Shown in pieces: positions 8,604 to 15,876 of a DNA stretch of 64,000 nt. A program made the translations under genes and the position numbers. The DNA is taken from positions 434,001-498,000 of the forward strand of contig NZ_LQQA01000033.1 of the NCBI RefSeq assembly GCF_002101965.1, given 5' to 3'. Position 1 is the stretch's first letter. Each line of letters starts with the position of its first letter. The DNA is from Mycolicibacterium wolinskyi (GTDB lineage: Bacteria > Actinomycetota > Actinomycetes > Mycobacteriales > Mycobacteriaceae). The notes beneath the pieces were generated by a model. The model was not told where the DNA came from and searched no databases. It saw only the letters and a program-made list of their open reading frames with translations.

Positions 8604-9497
8604 ATGAGCGGGCCGAATCCCCCAGGACCGGATGGCTCCGGTTCGGATTTGCCGGATCAGCAACCGGGGAAGCATTCTGCACCCGAGGAACCCACGCAGG
8701 TGGCCGGGACCGACCCGAACACCGGCGAGACTGAGTTCTACTCGCAGGCGTACTCCGCGCCCGAGTCCGAACAGTTCACGAGCGGGCCTTACGTGCCGGC
8801 CGAGCCCGGGCTGTACGACTACGACAGCTACGACCCGGTCACCGAGCTCGTCGACCAGCCACCGCCGCCGCGCTGGCCGTGGGTCGTCGGTGTCACCGCC
8901 ATCATCGCCGCGATCGCGCTCGTGGCGTCGGTCGCCGTGCTGGTGACGCGCGACGACGACACCACCAATCTGGCGACGCCGCAGCCGAGTACGACGACGT
9001 CGGCACCGCCGTTCCAGGACGAGATCACCACGACGACACCGCCTCCGCCTCCGCCGCCGCCACCTCCGCCACCGACCTCGGAGGAGCCGCCACCACCGCC
9101 CCCGGAGACCGTGACGGTGACCGAGCCACCGCCACCACCGCCTCCGCCGCCGAGCAGTGAGGCGCCCCCGCCACCGCCGGCGACCACGACAACGCCGCCG
9201 CCGACCACCACGACCGCCCCGGCGGGGCCGCGCCAGGTCACCTATTCGGTGACCGGCACGAAAGCCCCTGGCGACATCATCACCATCACCTACGTCGACG
9301 GGAACGGTAACCGGCGCACGTTGCGCAACGTCTACATCCCGTGGACGTTCACGATGACGCCGATCTCCAACTCCGACGTCGGTTCGGTCGAGGCATCCAG
9401 CCTGTTCCTGGTGAGCAGACTGAACTGCTCGATCACCGCGAGTGACGGAACGGTGCTGTCGTCCAACGCCAACAACTCTGCGCAGACCGCCTGCTGA
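8604..9497 (+). CDS. mmpS3: MmpS3-like membrane protein, proline-rich
   Basis: A 297-residue membrane-anchored protein resembling MmpS3 (Rv2198c). Residues 1-90 are an acidic, Pro/Ser/Tyr-rich cytoplasmic region, a single helix lies at about 92-113, and a long Pro/Thr tract follows (about 130-205, mostly runs of PP and TTT). A C-terminal MmpS-type beta domain covers about 210-297 (VTYSVTGTKAPGD...; TYVDGNG; CSITASDG). MmpS proteins usually partner MmpL transporters; this one has no mmpL neighbour and lies in the cytochrome locus, as in other mycobacteria. Its role is not established by sequence. The stop overlaps the next start (TGATG). Confidence 0.88.
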   Translation: MSGPNPPGPDGSGSDLPDQQPGKHSAPEEPTQVAGTDPNTGETEFYSQAYSAPESEQFTSGPYVPAEPGLYDYDSYDPVTELVDQPPPPRWPWVVGVTAIIAAIALVASVAVLVTRDDDTTNLATPQPSTTTSAPPFQDEITTTTPPPPPPPPPPPPTSEEPPPPPPETVTVTEPPPPPPPPPSSEAPPPPPATTTTPPPTTTTAPAGPRQVTYSVTGTKAPGDIITITYVDGNGNRRTLRNVYIPWTFTMTPISNSDVGSVEASSLFLVSRLNCSITASDGTVLSSNANNSAQTAC

Positions 9498-10030
9498 TGA
9501 CCGGCCCCAACACCGAACTGAACAACACCGACCGGATCCTGCTCGGCGCGTGCGCGGTCGCTTGGCTGGCCGCATTGGGGGCTGCCGTCGCTGCCATCGT
9601 CGCCCTGGTCGACCTCGGCCGCGGCCATCCGCAGGGTGAGGAGTCCGCGGACACACCGTGGCTGCTCTACACCGTCATCGGGATATCGGTCGTCGTGATC
9701 GTCGCCGCGGTGCCGTTGCTGCTGCGGGCACGTGCCCAGGCCGACAACCGTCAGCCGGTGCGCGCGCCGGTGCGCCGCCCTCAGCCGCCGAGCCGCTACG
9801 GCTTCGACCGCGCCGCTGCCGCGGTCGAGCAGGTGTGGCTGCGGTTCGCGCTGTCAGCCGCATGCGCCATCGGTGTCGCCACGGCCGCAGTCGGATTGGC
9901 CACGTATCTCATGGCCACCGACAACGACGTGGCCGCGTGGTGCCTGTACGGGCTTGCCGGCCTCATCACCGTCGGCATGGTGGCCCTGCCGATCCTGGCG
10001 GTACGTCAGCTCGATCAACTGTCGGCCTAG
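9497..10030 (+). CDS. Four-helix integral membrane protein (Rv2197c-like)
   Basis: A 177-residue protein of unknown function translationally coupled to mmpS3 by a 1-nt overlap. Hydrophobic segments lie at about 14-36 (LLGACAVAWLAALGAAVAAI), 54-74, 116-139 and 146-167. The loop between helices 2 and 3 is basic (RQPVRAPVRRPQPPSR). No catalytic or binding motif is visible. Its conserved place between mmpS3 and the qcr operon suggests an accessory role near the respiratory supercomplex or the envelope, but that is inference only. Confidence 0.82.
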   Translation: MTGPNTELNNTDRILLGACAVAWLAALGAAVAAIVALVDLGRGHPQGEESADTPWLLYTVIGISVVVIVAAVPLLLRARAQADNRQPVRAPVRRPQPPSRYGFDRAAAAVEQVWLRFALSAACAIGVATAAVGLATYLMATDNDVAAWCLYGLAGLITVGMVALPILAVRQLDQLSA

Positions 10031-10170
10031 CCCTCAGGTGGGGCTGCAGCCGGCAGTCCCGTCGCCATCGCCTGGAGATGGCAGGGTAGGGGAGGGGCAT
10101 GACCGTGCCATAAGTCTCCCAATGAATCTGCGGTGTGGGCAGGTGCTCTGGGGCTATTGGACTTTCGCTT

Positions 10171-10230
10171 CACGCGCGTAGCGCCACGGCGTTGTCGACC
10201 GTCGAAAATCGCCATGGCGCTACACACGTG
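10171..10230. terminator. Long imperfect stem-loop, probable terminator of the mmpS3 operon
   Basis: Bases 10171-10191 pair with 10210-10230 over 21 positions with 3 mismatches. The core is GTAGCGCCA (10178-10186) against TGGCGCTAC (10215-10223), flanked by CACG/CGTG. The loop is 18 nt. There is no T-run, which is common for mycobacterial terminators. It lies 140 nt past the plus-strand operon. Confidence 0.5.
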
Positions 10231-10275
10231 AGCCGATCCGCAGCGCACGGTCACGCCAGCGCCCCACATACGACA

Positions 10276-10311
10276 ATCGCCGCAACCTCTTTGGGAAGAG
10301 GTTGCGGCGAT
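10276..10311 (-). terminator. Perfect 16-bp stem-loop downstream of qcrB
   Basis: Arms ATCGCCGCAACCTCTT (10276-10291) and its exact complement (10296-10311) flank the tetraloop TGGG. It lies 22 nt beyond the qcrB stop, the expected place for the terminator of the ctaE-qcrCAB operon. It lacks a clear U-tract in either direction, so it could act for both converging units. Confidence 0.7.
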
Positions 10312-10333
10312 CGGGTGAATCTACCGGGGACGG

Positions 10334-11977
10334 TCAGTGGTGACCGTTGGGCTCCCCGTTCTCGTGGATACGGTCCTGGTGCTCCTTGAGTGCGGTGAGC
10401 GCCTTGCGTTCGGACGCGTGCGCCGCCTCGGTGATCGCCTCGTGCTCGACTTCCGGATCGGCGAACAGGAAGCTGCCGGTGCCGGGTGCGCCACCGGAGC
10501 CGAGCTTGTTCATCCGCTTCGGCAGTGCGGCGCCCTGGTATTCGAGCGGGATCGGGTGACCATGATCGTCGACCGGGCCCAGCGGCTGGTGCAGCTCGAC
10601 GTAGGCGCCGTGCGGCAGTCGCTTGATGATGCCGGTCTCGATGCCGTGCTCGAGCACCGCACGGTCGCTGCGCTGCAGCGAGATGGCCCAGCGGTAGGCG
10701 ATGTAGTAGACGATCGCGGGCAGCACCACCATGCCGATACGGCCGATCCACGTCGTCGCGTTCAGCGAGATGTGGAACTTCAGCGCGATGATGTCGTTCA
10801 TGGCCGCCAGGGTCAGCACCATGTAGAACGCGATCGCCATCGCGCCGATCGCGGTACGGACCGGTGCGTCACGCGGACGCTGCAACAGGTTGTGGTGGGC
10901 ATTGTCGCCGGTGACCTTCTTCTCGATGAAGGGGTAGGCGATCAGCAATGCGAACACCAGGCCCATGATCACCGCGACCCAGACGACCGCGGGGATCGTG
11001 TAGCGGCCGAACGGGTAGAACTCCCAGGCCGGCCAGATACGCGCCAGGCCTTCGGTCCACATCATGTAGAAGTCCGGCTGGCTACCCGCCGACACCTGAG
11101 AAGGCTTGTACGGACCCAGGTTCCAGATCGGGTTGATGGTCAGCAGACCACCCATGAGGCCGAGCACGCCGGTGACCATCGCGAAGAACGCGCCCGACTT
11201 GACCGCGAACACCGGCATGACGCGCACGCCGACGACGTTGGTCTCGGTGCGGCCGGGGCCGGGGAACTGGGTGTGCTTCTGGAACCACACCAGCGCGAGG
11301 TGCGCACCGATGAGCGCCAGGATGATGCCCGGGATCAACAGGATGTGCAGGGCGTACAGGCGCGGGATGAGGATCTCGCCGGGGAAGTCACCGCCGAACA
11401 GCGCCCAGTGCAACCAGGTTCCGATGATCGGCATGCCCAGCGTGATGGACGACAGCGCGGCGCGCAGGCCGATGCCCGACAGCAGGTCGTCGGGCAGCGA
11501 GTAGCCGAAGTAACCCTCGAACATCGCCAGGATCAGCAGCAGCGAGCCGATCACCCAGTTGGCCTCACGCGGGCGCCGGAACGCGCCGGTGAAGAAGATG
11601 CGCGCCAGGTGCACCATGATCGCCGCGGCGAACATCAGTGCGGCCCAGTGGTGAATCTGGCGGACGAACAGACCGCCGCGCACCTCGAAGCTGATGTCCA
11701 GGGCGGATTCGTACGCCCGCGACATCTGAACACCCCGAAGTGGTTGGTACACACCGTCATAGGTGACGTGCGCCATCGACGGGTCGAAGAACAGGGTCAG
11801 CCAGACGCCCGTGATGAGCAGCACGATGAAGCTGTACAGGGCGATCTCACCCAACAGGAACGACCAGTGGGTGGGGAAGACCTTGTTCAGCTGCCGACGT
11901 ACCGCCGCGGACGGGTGGTAACGCGAATCGATCGCATCACCTTGTGCGGCTGCCATCTTGGCGAGGTCAGGGCTCAT
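10334..11977 (-). CDS. qcrB: Cytochrome bc1 complex cytochrome b subunit
   Basis: A 547-residue cytochrome b, the menaquinol-oxidising core of the bcc complex. The heme-binding histidine helices are visible (for example IHHWAALMFAAAIMVH and LRAALSSITLGMPIIGTWLHW), as are the b-type segment LYALHILLIPGIILALIGAH and a C-terminal helix bundle. Actinobacterial QcrB is longer than mitochondrial cytochrome b, and the charged tail after residue 430 fits that. It is the target of Q203-type inhibitors in mycobacteria. It is last in ctaE-qcrC-qcrA-qcrB, and its ATG overlaps the qcrA stop (ATGA). Confidence 0.97.
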   Translation of the reverse strand: MSPDLAKMAAAQGDAIDSRYHPSAAVRRQLNKVFPTHWSFLLGEIALYSFIVLLITGVWLTLFFDPSMAHVTYDGVYQPLRGVQMSRAYESALDISFEVRGGLFVRQIHHWAALMFAAAIMVHLARIFFTGAFRRPREANWVIGSLLLILAMFEGYFGYSLPDDLLSGIGLRAALSSITLGMPIIGTWLHWALFGGDFPGEILIPRLYALHILLIPGIILALIGAHLALVWFQKHTQFPGPGRTETNVVGVRVMPVFAVKSGAFFAMVTGVLGLMGGLLTINPIWNLGPYKPSQVSAGSQPDFYMMWTEGLARIWPAWEFYPFGRYTIPAVVWVAVIMGLVFALLIAYPFIEKKVTGDNAHHNLLQRPRDAPVRTAIGAMAIAFYMVLTLAAMNDIIALKFHISLNATTWIGRIGMVVLPAIVYYIAYRWAISLQRSDRAVLEHGIETGIIKRLPHGAYVELHQPLGPVDDHGHPIPLEYQGAALPKRMNKLGSGGAPGTGSFLFADPEVEHEAITEAAHASERKALTALKEHQDRIHENGEPNGHH

Positions 11978-13194
11978 GATCTGCGCTCCCAGAATGCCGG
12001 TCCGACGGGCTCGATGAAGTCACCGTTGGCGACGAGATACCCGTCTTTATCGATGGTGATGGGCAGCTGCGCCAACGCGCGCGCAGCCGGACCGAATATG
12101 GGCTTTGCGAAATGCAAGGCGTCGAACTGAGACTGGTGGCACGGGCAGAGGATGCGGTAGGTCTGCTGCTCGTACAGCGACGAGGGGCAGCCCAGGTGCG
12201 AGCACACCTTGGTGAACGCGAACAGCTCACCGAAGTTGAAGCTCTCCTGGCCCTTTCGCTTGACCACCTTGTGCATGTCGGCCGGCTTGATGCGGATCAG
12301 CATGACCGGGTTGCGCACGCCCATGGCGATTTCGGTCAGGTGATGCTCGGACTCGACGGTGGTGCCGTCGCCGTCGGACTCGCGCCACGGGAACACGGTC
12401 TCCATGCCGCCGGCATCGAGATCCTCGGGCCGCATCTTGACGAACGGCGACGAGCCGGGACGTCCGGTCGCGCGGGCGAGGTAGATCGTCTCGCCGTGGA
12501 ACCGCGGGGTCCAGCCCGACGTCCACAACACGGCCTTCTTGCCCTCGGCGGTCGGAACCACGGGCTTCCACGGGTTCTTGATCAAGCCGCCGATGAACGC
12601 CACCAGCGTGCCCGCGCCGAATGCGCCGAGCCCGATGCCCAGCGACAGGCCGACGAGCTTGCGGCGCTTGATCGTCGAGCCTTCCAGCGCATCGGTGAGG
12701 TTCGCCGCGACCGTCTTGCGGTGCAACTCGGGGGAGGCGCCGTCATGGCGCTCCTGGACCGAGATCTCCTCGGGGATGAACTTCTTCTGGAACAGCACCG
12801 CGCCGATGCCGATGGCCAGGATCGAGAGCCCGAACGTCAGGCCGTACAGCGGGGTCGCCAGCGAGTAGAGGAACTCACCCTCGGAGCCGAAGGGCTGGTA
12901 CTCCCACGGCCAGAAGATGAAGACCAGGAGCAGCGCCAGGCCCGAAAGACCGCCGAGCACAAGCCAATACGCGACCGTGCGCTCCGCGCGCTTCTCGGCT
13001 TTGGTGCCGGGTACCGGCCAGCGCGGCTCCTTGAAGATGGTCTCGACGCCGTCCATCCTGCCGCCGAGGTCGACCAGCTCCTCACGCGACATCGTCGCGA
13101 GCTGCTCGTCGGTGGGCTGGCCCGGGGCACCCATCTGACCCGGGGTGTCGGTTCCCTTGACGTCGCCGTTGTTGTCCGGGATGTCCTGGCTCAT
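11974..13194 (-). CDS. qcrA: Cytochrome bc1 complex Rieske iron-sulfur subunit
   Basis: A 406-residue actinobacterial Rieske protein that passes an electron from menaquinol to the QcrC diheme cytochrome. The [2Fe-2S] ligands are C331 and H333 (CSHLGC) and C350 and H353 (CPCH), with C336-C352 forming the disulfide. Three membrane helices (about residues 75-95, 110-135 and 180-205) precede the soluble domain, as in other actinobacteria, instead of the usual single one. The ATG at 13194 (MSQDIPD) overlaps the qcrC stop as ATGA. The open frame continues to 13506, but that part is a shadow of qcrC. Confidence 0.96.
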   Translation of the reverse strand: MSQDIPDNNGDVKGTDTPGQMGAPGQPTDEQLATMSREELVDLGGRMDGVETIFKEPRWPVPGTKAEKRAERTVAYWLVLGGLSGLALLLVFIFWPWEYQPFGSEGEFLYSLATPLYGLTFGLSILAIGIGAVLFQKKFIPEEISVQERHDGASPELHRKTVAANLTDALEGSTIKRRKLVGLSLGIGLGAFGAGTLVAFIGGLIKNPWKPVVPTAEGKKAVLWTSGWTPRFHGETIYLARATGRPGSSPFVKMRPEDLDAGGMETVFPWRESDGDGTTVESEHHLTEIAMGVRNPVMLIRIKPADMHKVVKRKGQESFNFGELFAFTKVCSHLGCPSSLYEQQTYRILCPCHQSQFDALHFAKPIFGPAARALAQLPITIDKDGYLVANGDFIEPVGPAFWERRS

Positions 13195-13997
13195 GCTCGT
13201 GATCCGATCCACATCGCCACGCCGATCGCGGCAACCATTCCGATAATCCACATCGCCATACCTTCGGGCGCGGGCCCGAAGCCGCCGAGGCCGTAGCCGC
13301 CGTAGCTGGGGGTCTCGGCCGATTCGCGGACGTAGGCGACGATGTCCTTCTTCTCCTCGGGCGAGAGCTGCCGATCGGAGAACTTCGGCATGTTCTGCGG
13401 CCCGGTCAGCATCGCGGTGTAGATCTGCGCCGGATTGGCGTCGCCGAGATCGGGCGCGTACTTGCCGGAGGACAGTGCGCCGCCCTTGCCGGTGAAGTTG
13501 TGGCACGACGCGCAGTTCAGGCGGAACAGGTCGCCGCCGCGCGCGACGTCGGAGCCGATGAGCGACTCCTGGGCCACGCCGCCGTGCTCGTCGCGGAGGA
13601 CCGTCGGGCCCCCGCCGTTGGCCTGGACGTAGGCGCCGAGCGCGTCGATCTGCGACTCGTCGAAGTGTTCGGGCTTCGAGGGCGCCTGGGCCTCACCGCG
13701 CATCGCGGGCATACGGCCGGTCGACACCTGGAAGTACACCGCCGCCTCGCCGGTTCCGATGAGGCTGGGGCCACGATCGGGAACACCCTGCAGGTTCGCG
13801 CCGTGGCACGACACGCACGACGTCTCGAACAGCTGCTTGCCGGTGCGCAGCAGCGCCGACTGTGATTCGTCGGCCACCGCGACCTGCGGTGTCGGCGTCA
13901 GCGTGGCCGCAACACCACCCGCGACTGCCAGGCCGATCAACAGCAGTAGTCCTGCTGACAATCGCCGACGTAGCCGACGGCGCGACTTGCTGGTCAT
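13191..13997 (-). CDS. qcrC: Cytochrome bc1 complex diheme cytochrome c subunit
   Basis: A 268-residue diheme c-type cytochrome that replaces soluble cytochrome c by carrying electrons directly to CtaC. The two heme sites are CVSCH (C61, C64, H65) and CASCH at about residue 160. It has an N-terminal signal/anchor (residues 15-33) and a C-terminal membrane helix (MAMWIIGMVAAIGVAMW). ATG 13997 is chosen because GAAGGAG lies 5 nt before it; the frame stays open to 14060, but the extra codons are made of a tandem repeat (see 14020-14066). It overlaps qcrA by 4 nt. Confidence 0.96.
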   Translation of the reverse strand: MTSKSRRRLRRRLSAGLLLLIGLAVAGGVAATLTPTPQVAVADESQSALLRTGKQLFETSCVSCHGANLQGVPDRGPSLIGTGEAAVYFQVSTGRMPAMRGEAQAPSKPEHFDESQIDALGAYVQANGGGPTVLRDEHGGVAQESLIGSDVARGGDLFRLNCASCHNFTGKGGALSSGKYAPDLGDANPAQIYTAMLTGPQNMPKFSDRQLSPEEKKDIVAYVRESAETPSYGGYGLGGFGPAPEGMAMWIIGMVAAIGVAMWIGSRA

Positions 13998-14019
13998 CGA
14001 ACTCCTTCTCATCGGAGGA

Positions 14020-14066
14020 ATCGGCGAGCCGATCATGGAACGCATCGGCGAGCCGATCATCGAACG
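14020..14066. repeat. 24-bp tandem repeat with internal palindromes between ctaE and qcrC
   Basis: Two head-to-tail copies start at 14020 and 14044. Each contains the dyad ATCGGC-GA-GCCGAT followed by CAT(G/C)GAACG. The first copy is full and the second runs into the last codons of ctaE. They occupy most of the 59-nt ctaE-qcrC spacer and could fold as one or two short hairpins that affect mRNA stability or relative expression. Confidence 0.7.
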
Positions 14067-14668
14067 AAGTAGATGGTGGCGAACAGCGCAATCCAGACGA
14101 TGTCGACGAAGTGCCAGTAATACGAGACGACAATCGCGGCGGTGGCCTGCGCAGGCGTGAACTTACTCATCTTCGTGCGGGCCAGCAGGAAGATGAAGGC
14201 AACCAGGCCGCCGATCACGTGCAGGCCGTGGAATCCGGTGGCCAGGTAGAAGACCGACCCGTAGGCGCTCCCCGGAATCGTGGTGCCGTGGTCGACCAGG
14301 TGGATGTACTCGTATCCCTGGCCGAGTACGAAGAACAGGCCCATCAGGAACGTGATCACGTACCACCTGCGCAGGCCGAAGACGTCGCCGCGCTCGGCGG
14401 CGAAGACGCCCATCTGGCAGGTGAACGATGACGCGATGAGGACCAGCGTCACCGGTACGGCAAGGGCCAAATTGAGTTCGGTTGGCTCGGGCGGCCAATC
14501 ACCAGCAGCCTGGGCGCGCGCGGTGAAATACATCGCGAACAGTCCAGCAAAGAACATCAACTCACTGGAAAGCCACACGATGGTGCCGACACTGACCATG
14601 TTGGGTCGGTTCAGCGAATGAACGCGCGACGTGATGGCGGTTCCCGAGGTACCTACAGCGCTCGTCAC
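14057..14668 (-). CDS. ctaE: Cytochrome c oxidase (aa3) subunit III
   Basis: A 203-residue subunit III of the aa3 oxidase. Five membrane segments are visible, including GTIVWLSSELMFFAGLFAMY, LALAVPVTLVLIASSFTC and YYWHFVDIVWIALFATIYF. The FHGLHVIGG and WHFVD motifs are characteristic of the family. The start is GTG 14668 (VTSAVGTSGTAITS), which gives the usual mycobacterial length; the open frame extends to 14797 and would run into the divergent trpD. It is first in the ctaE-qcrCAB operon, so oxidase and bc1 subunits are made together. Confidence 0.96.
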   Translation of the reverse strand: MTSAVGTSGTAITSRVHSLNRPNMVSVGTIVWLSSELMFFAGLFAMYFTARAQAAGDWPPEPTELNLALAVPVTLVLIASSFTCQMGVFAAERGDVFGLRRWYVITFLMGLFFVLGQGYEYIHLVDHGTTIPGSAYGSVFYLATGFHGLHVIGGLVAFIFLLARTKMSKFTPAQATAAIVVSYYWHFVDIVWIALFATIYFVR

Positions 14669-14781
14669 ATCCGCAAGTATGACGCTTTGTAGTTGTCGAA
14701 CTCCACCCGGGTCGAGCAATTGGTCGGATTCGTGTCGGGATGCGTCCGGGTGGTATGCGCGGCGAGCGATAGCATTCGGCG

Positions 14782-15876
14782 GTGACATCCGGATCATCGC
14801 AGCTGTCCCCGTCCCAGTCCGGCCCAGACTCGGCGCCGTCGTGGCCGCGTATCCTCGGCCGGCTCACCACGGGTCAGAGCCTGCCCAACGGTCACGCGGC
14901 GTGGGCGATGGACCAGATGATGACCGGCGTCGCGACCCCGGCCCAGATCGCCGGATTCGCGGTGGCGATGAAGATGAAGCGCCCGACCTCGGCCGAGGTT
15001 CGCGAACTCGCCGACATCATGCTGTCGCACGCGCGCCGGGTGCCGACCGATGAGATCGGCACCTCGACGGTCGACATCGTCGGCACGGGCGGCGACGGTG
15101 CCAACACCGTCAACCTGTCCACGATGGCTTCGATCGTCGTCGCCGCGTGTGGTGTCCCGGTGGTCAAGCACGGCAACCGGGCGGCGTCGTCGCTGTCGGG
15201 CGGTGCCGACACCCTCGAAGCGCTCGGCGTCCGAATCGATCTGGGCCCCGACGAGGTCGCCCGCAGCGTCGCCGAGGTCGGTATCGGGTTCGCGTTCGCG
15301 CCGCAGTTCCACCCGTCCTACCGGCACGCCTCGGTGGTGCGCCGCGAGATCGGGGTGCCGACCGTGTTCAATCTGCTTGGGCCGCTGACCAATCCGGCGA
15401 CCCCGCGGGCCGGGCTGATCGGCTGCGCGTGGGCCGACCTCGCCGAGGTGATGGCGGGCGTGTTCGCCACCCGGGGTTCGAGTGCGCTCGTGGTGCACGG
15501 CGACGACGGCCTCGACGAGCTGACCACCACGACGACGAGCACGATCTGGCGCGTTCAAGCGGGCACGATGGAGCGGCTGACGTTCGATCCCGCCGCGTTC
15601 GGGTTCGCGCGGGCCGAGATCAGCGAGCTGGTCGGCGGTGACGCGGCCGCCAACGCCGCGGAGGCGCGTGCGGTGCTGGGCGGGGCCAAGGGCCCGGTGC
15701 GTGATGCCGTGGTGCTCAACGCCGCCGGGGCGATGGTGGCCCACGCGGGCCTAGCCAGCGACGCCAAGTGGGTCCCGGCGTGGGAATCCGGCCTGGCGCG
15801 CGCCACCGAGGCCATCGACTCCGGTGCGGCCGAACAACTGCTCTCGCGCTGGGTGCGGTTCGGCCAGCAGCTCTGA
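14782..15876 (+). CDS. trpD: Anthranilate phosphoribosyltransferase
   Basis: A 364-residue TrpD that joins anthranilate to PRPP in tryptophan synthesis. The PRPP-binding signature GTGGDGANT is at residues 101-109, VKHGNRAASSLSGGAD follows, and a NLLGPLTNP segment lies further on, all standard for the family. The gene stands alone, away from other trp genes, as in other mycobacteria. The start GTG lies 113 nt from the divergent ctaE. Its last 126 nt overlap the end of the opposite-strand nuclease gene. No trp leader or attenuator is visible. Confidence 0.96.
   Translation: MTSGSSQLSPSQSGPDSAPSWPRILGRLTTGQSLPNGHAAWAMDQMMTGVATPAQIAGFAVAMKMKRPTSAEVRELADIMLSHARRVPTDEIGTSTVDIVGTGGDGANTVNLSTMASIVVAACGVPVVKHGNRAASSLSGGADTLEALGVRIDLGPDEVARSVAEVGIGFAFAPQFHPSYRHASVVRREIGVPTVFNLLGPLTNPATPRAGLIGCAWADLAEVMAGVFATRGSSALVVHGDDGLDELTTTTTSTIWRVQAGTMERLTFDPAAFGFARAEISELVGGDAAANAAEARAVLGGAKGPVRDAVVLNAAGAMVAHAGLASDAKWVPAWESGLARATEAIDSGAAEQLLSRWVRFGQQL

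Larger units (their letters stand above)
10031..10333. other. Convergent intergenic region with two stem-loops
   Basis: These 303 nt lie between the tails of the mmpS3 operon (plus) and the qcr operon (minus). No credible coding region is seen. Two long inverted repeats, listed separately at 10171-10230 and 10276-10311, account for the recognisable structure. They probably end transcription from the two sides. The rest (10031-10170) shows nothing I can name. Confidence 0.6.

Noticed and set aside
9030..9220. CCG/ACC-rich repetitive DNA in mmpS3
   Set aside because: It encodes a Pro/Thr linker with mixed codons rather than a structured DNA repeat; low-complexity coding sequence explains it.
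10337..12130. 597-codon open frame antisense to qcrB
   Set aside because: It is a GC-skew shadow rich in Arg, Asp, Val and His with no family motif; the opposite strand encodes unmistakable cytochrome b.
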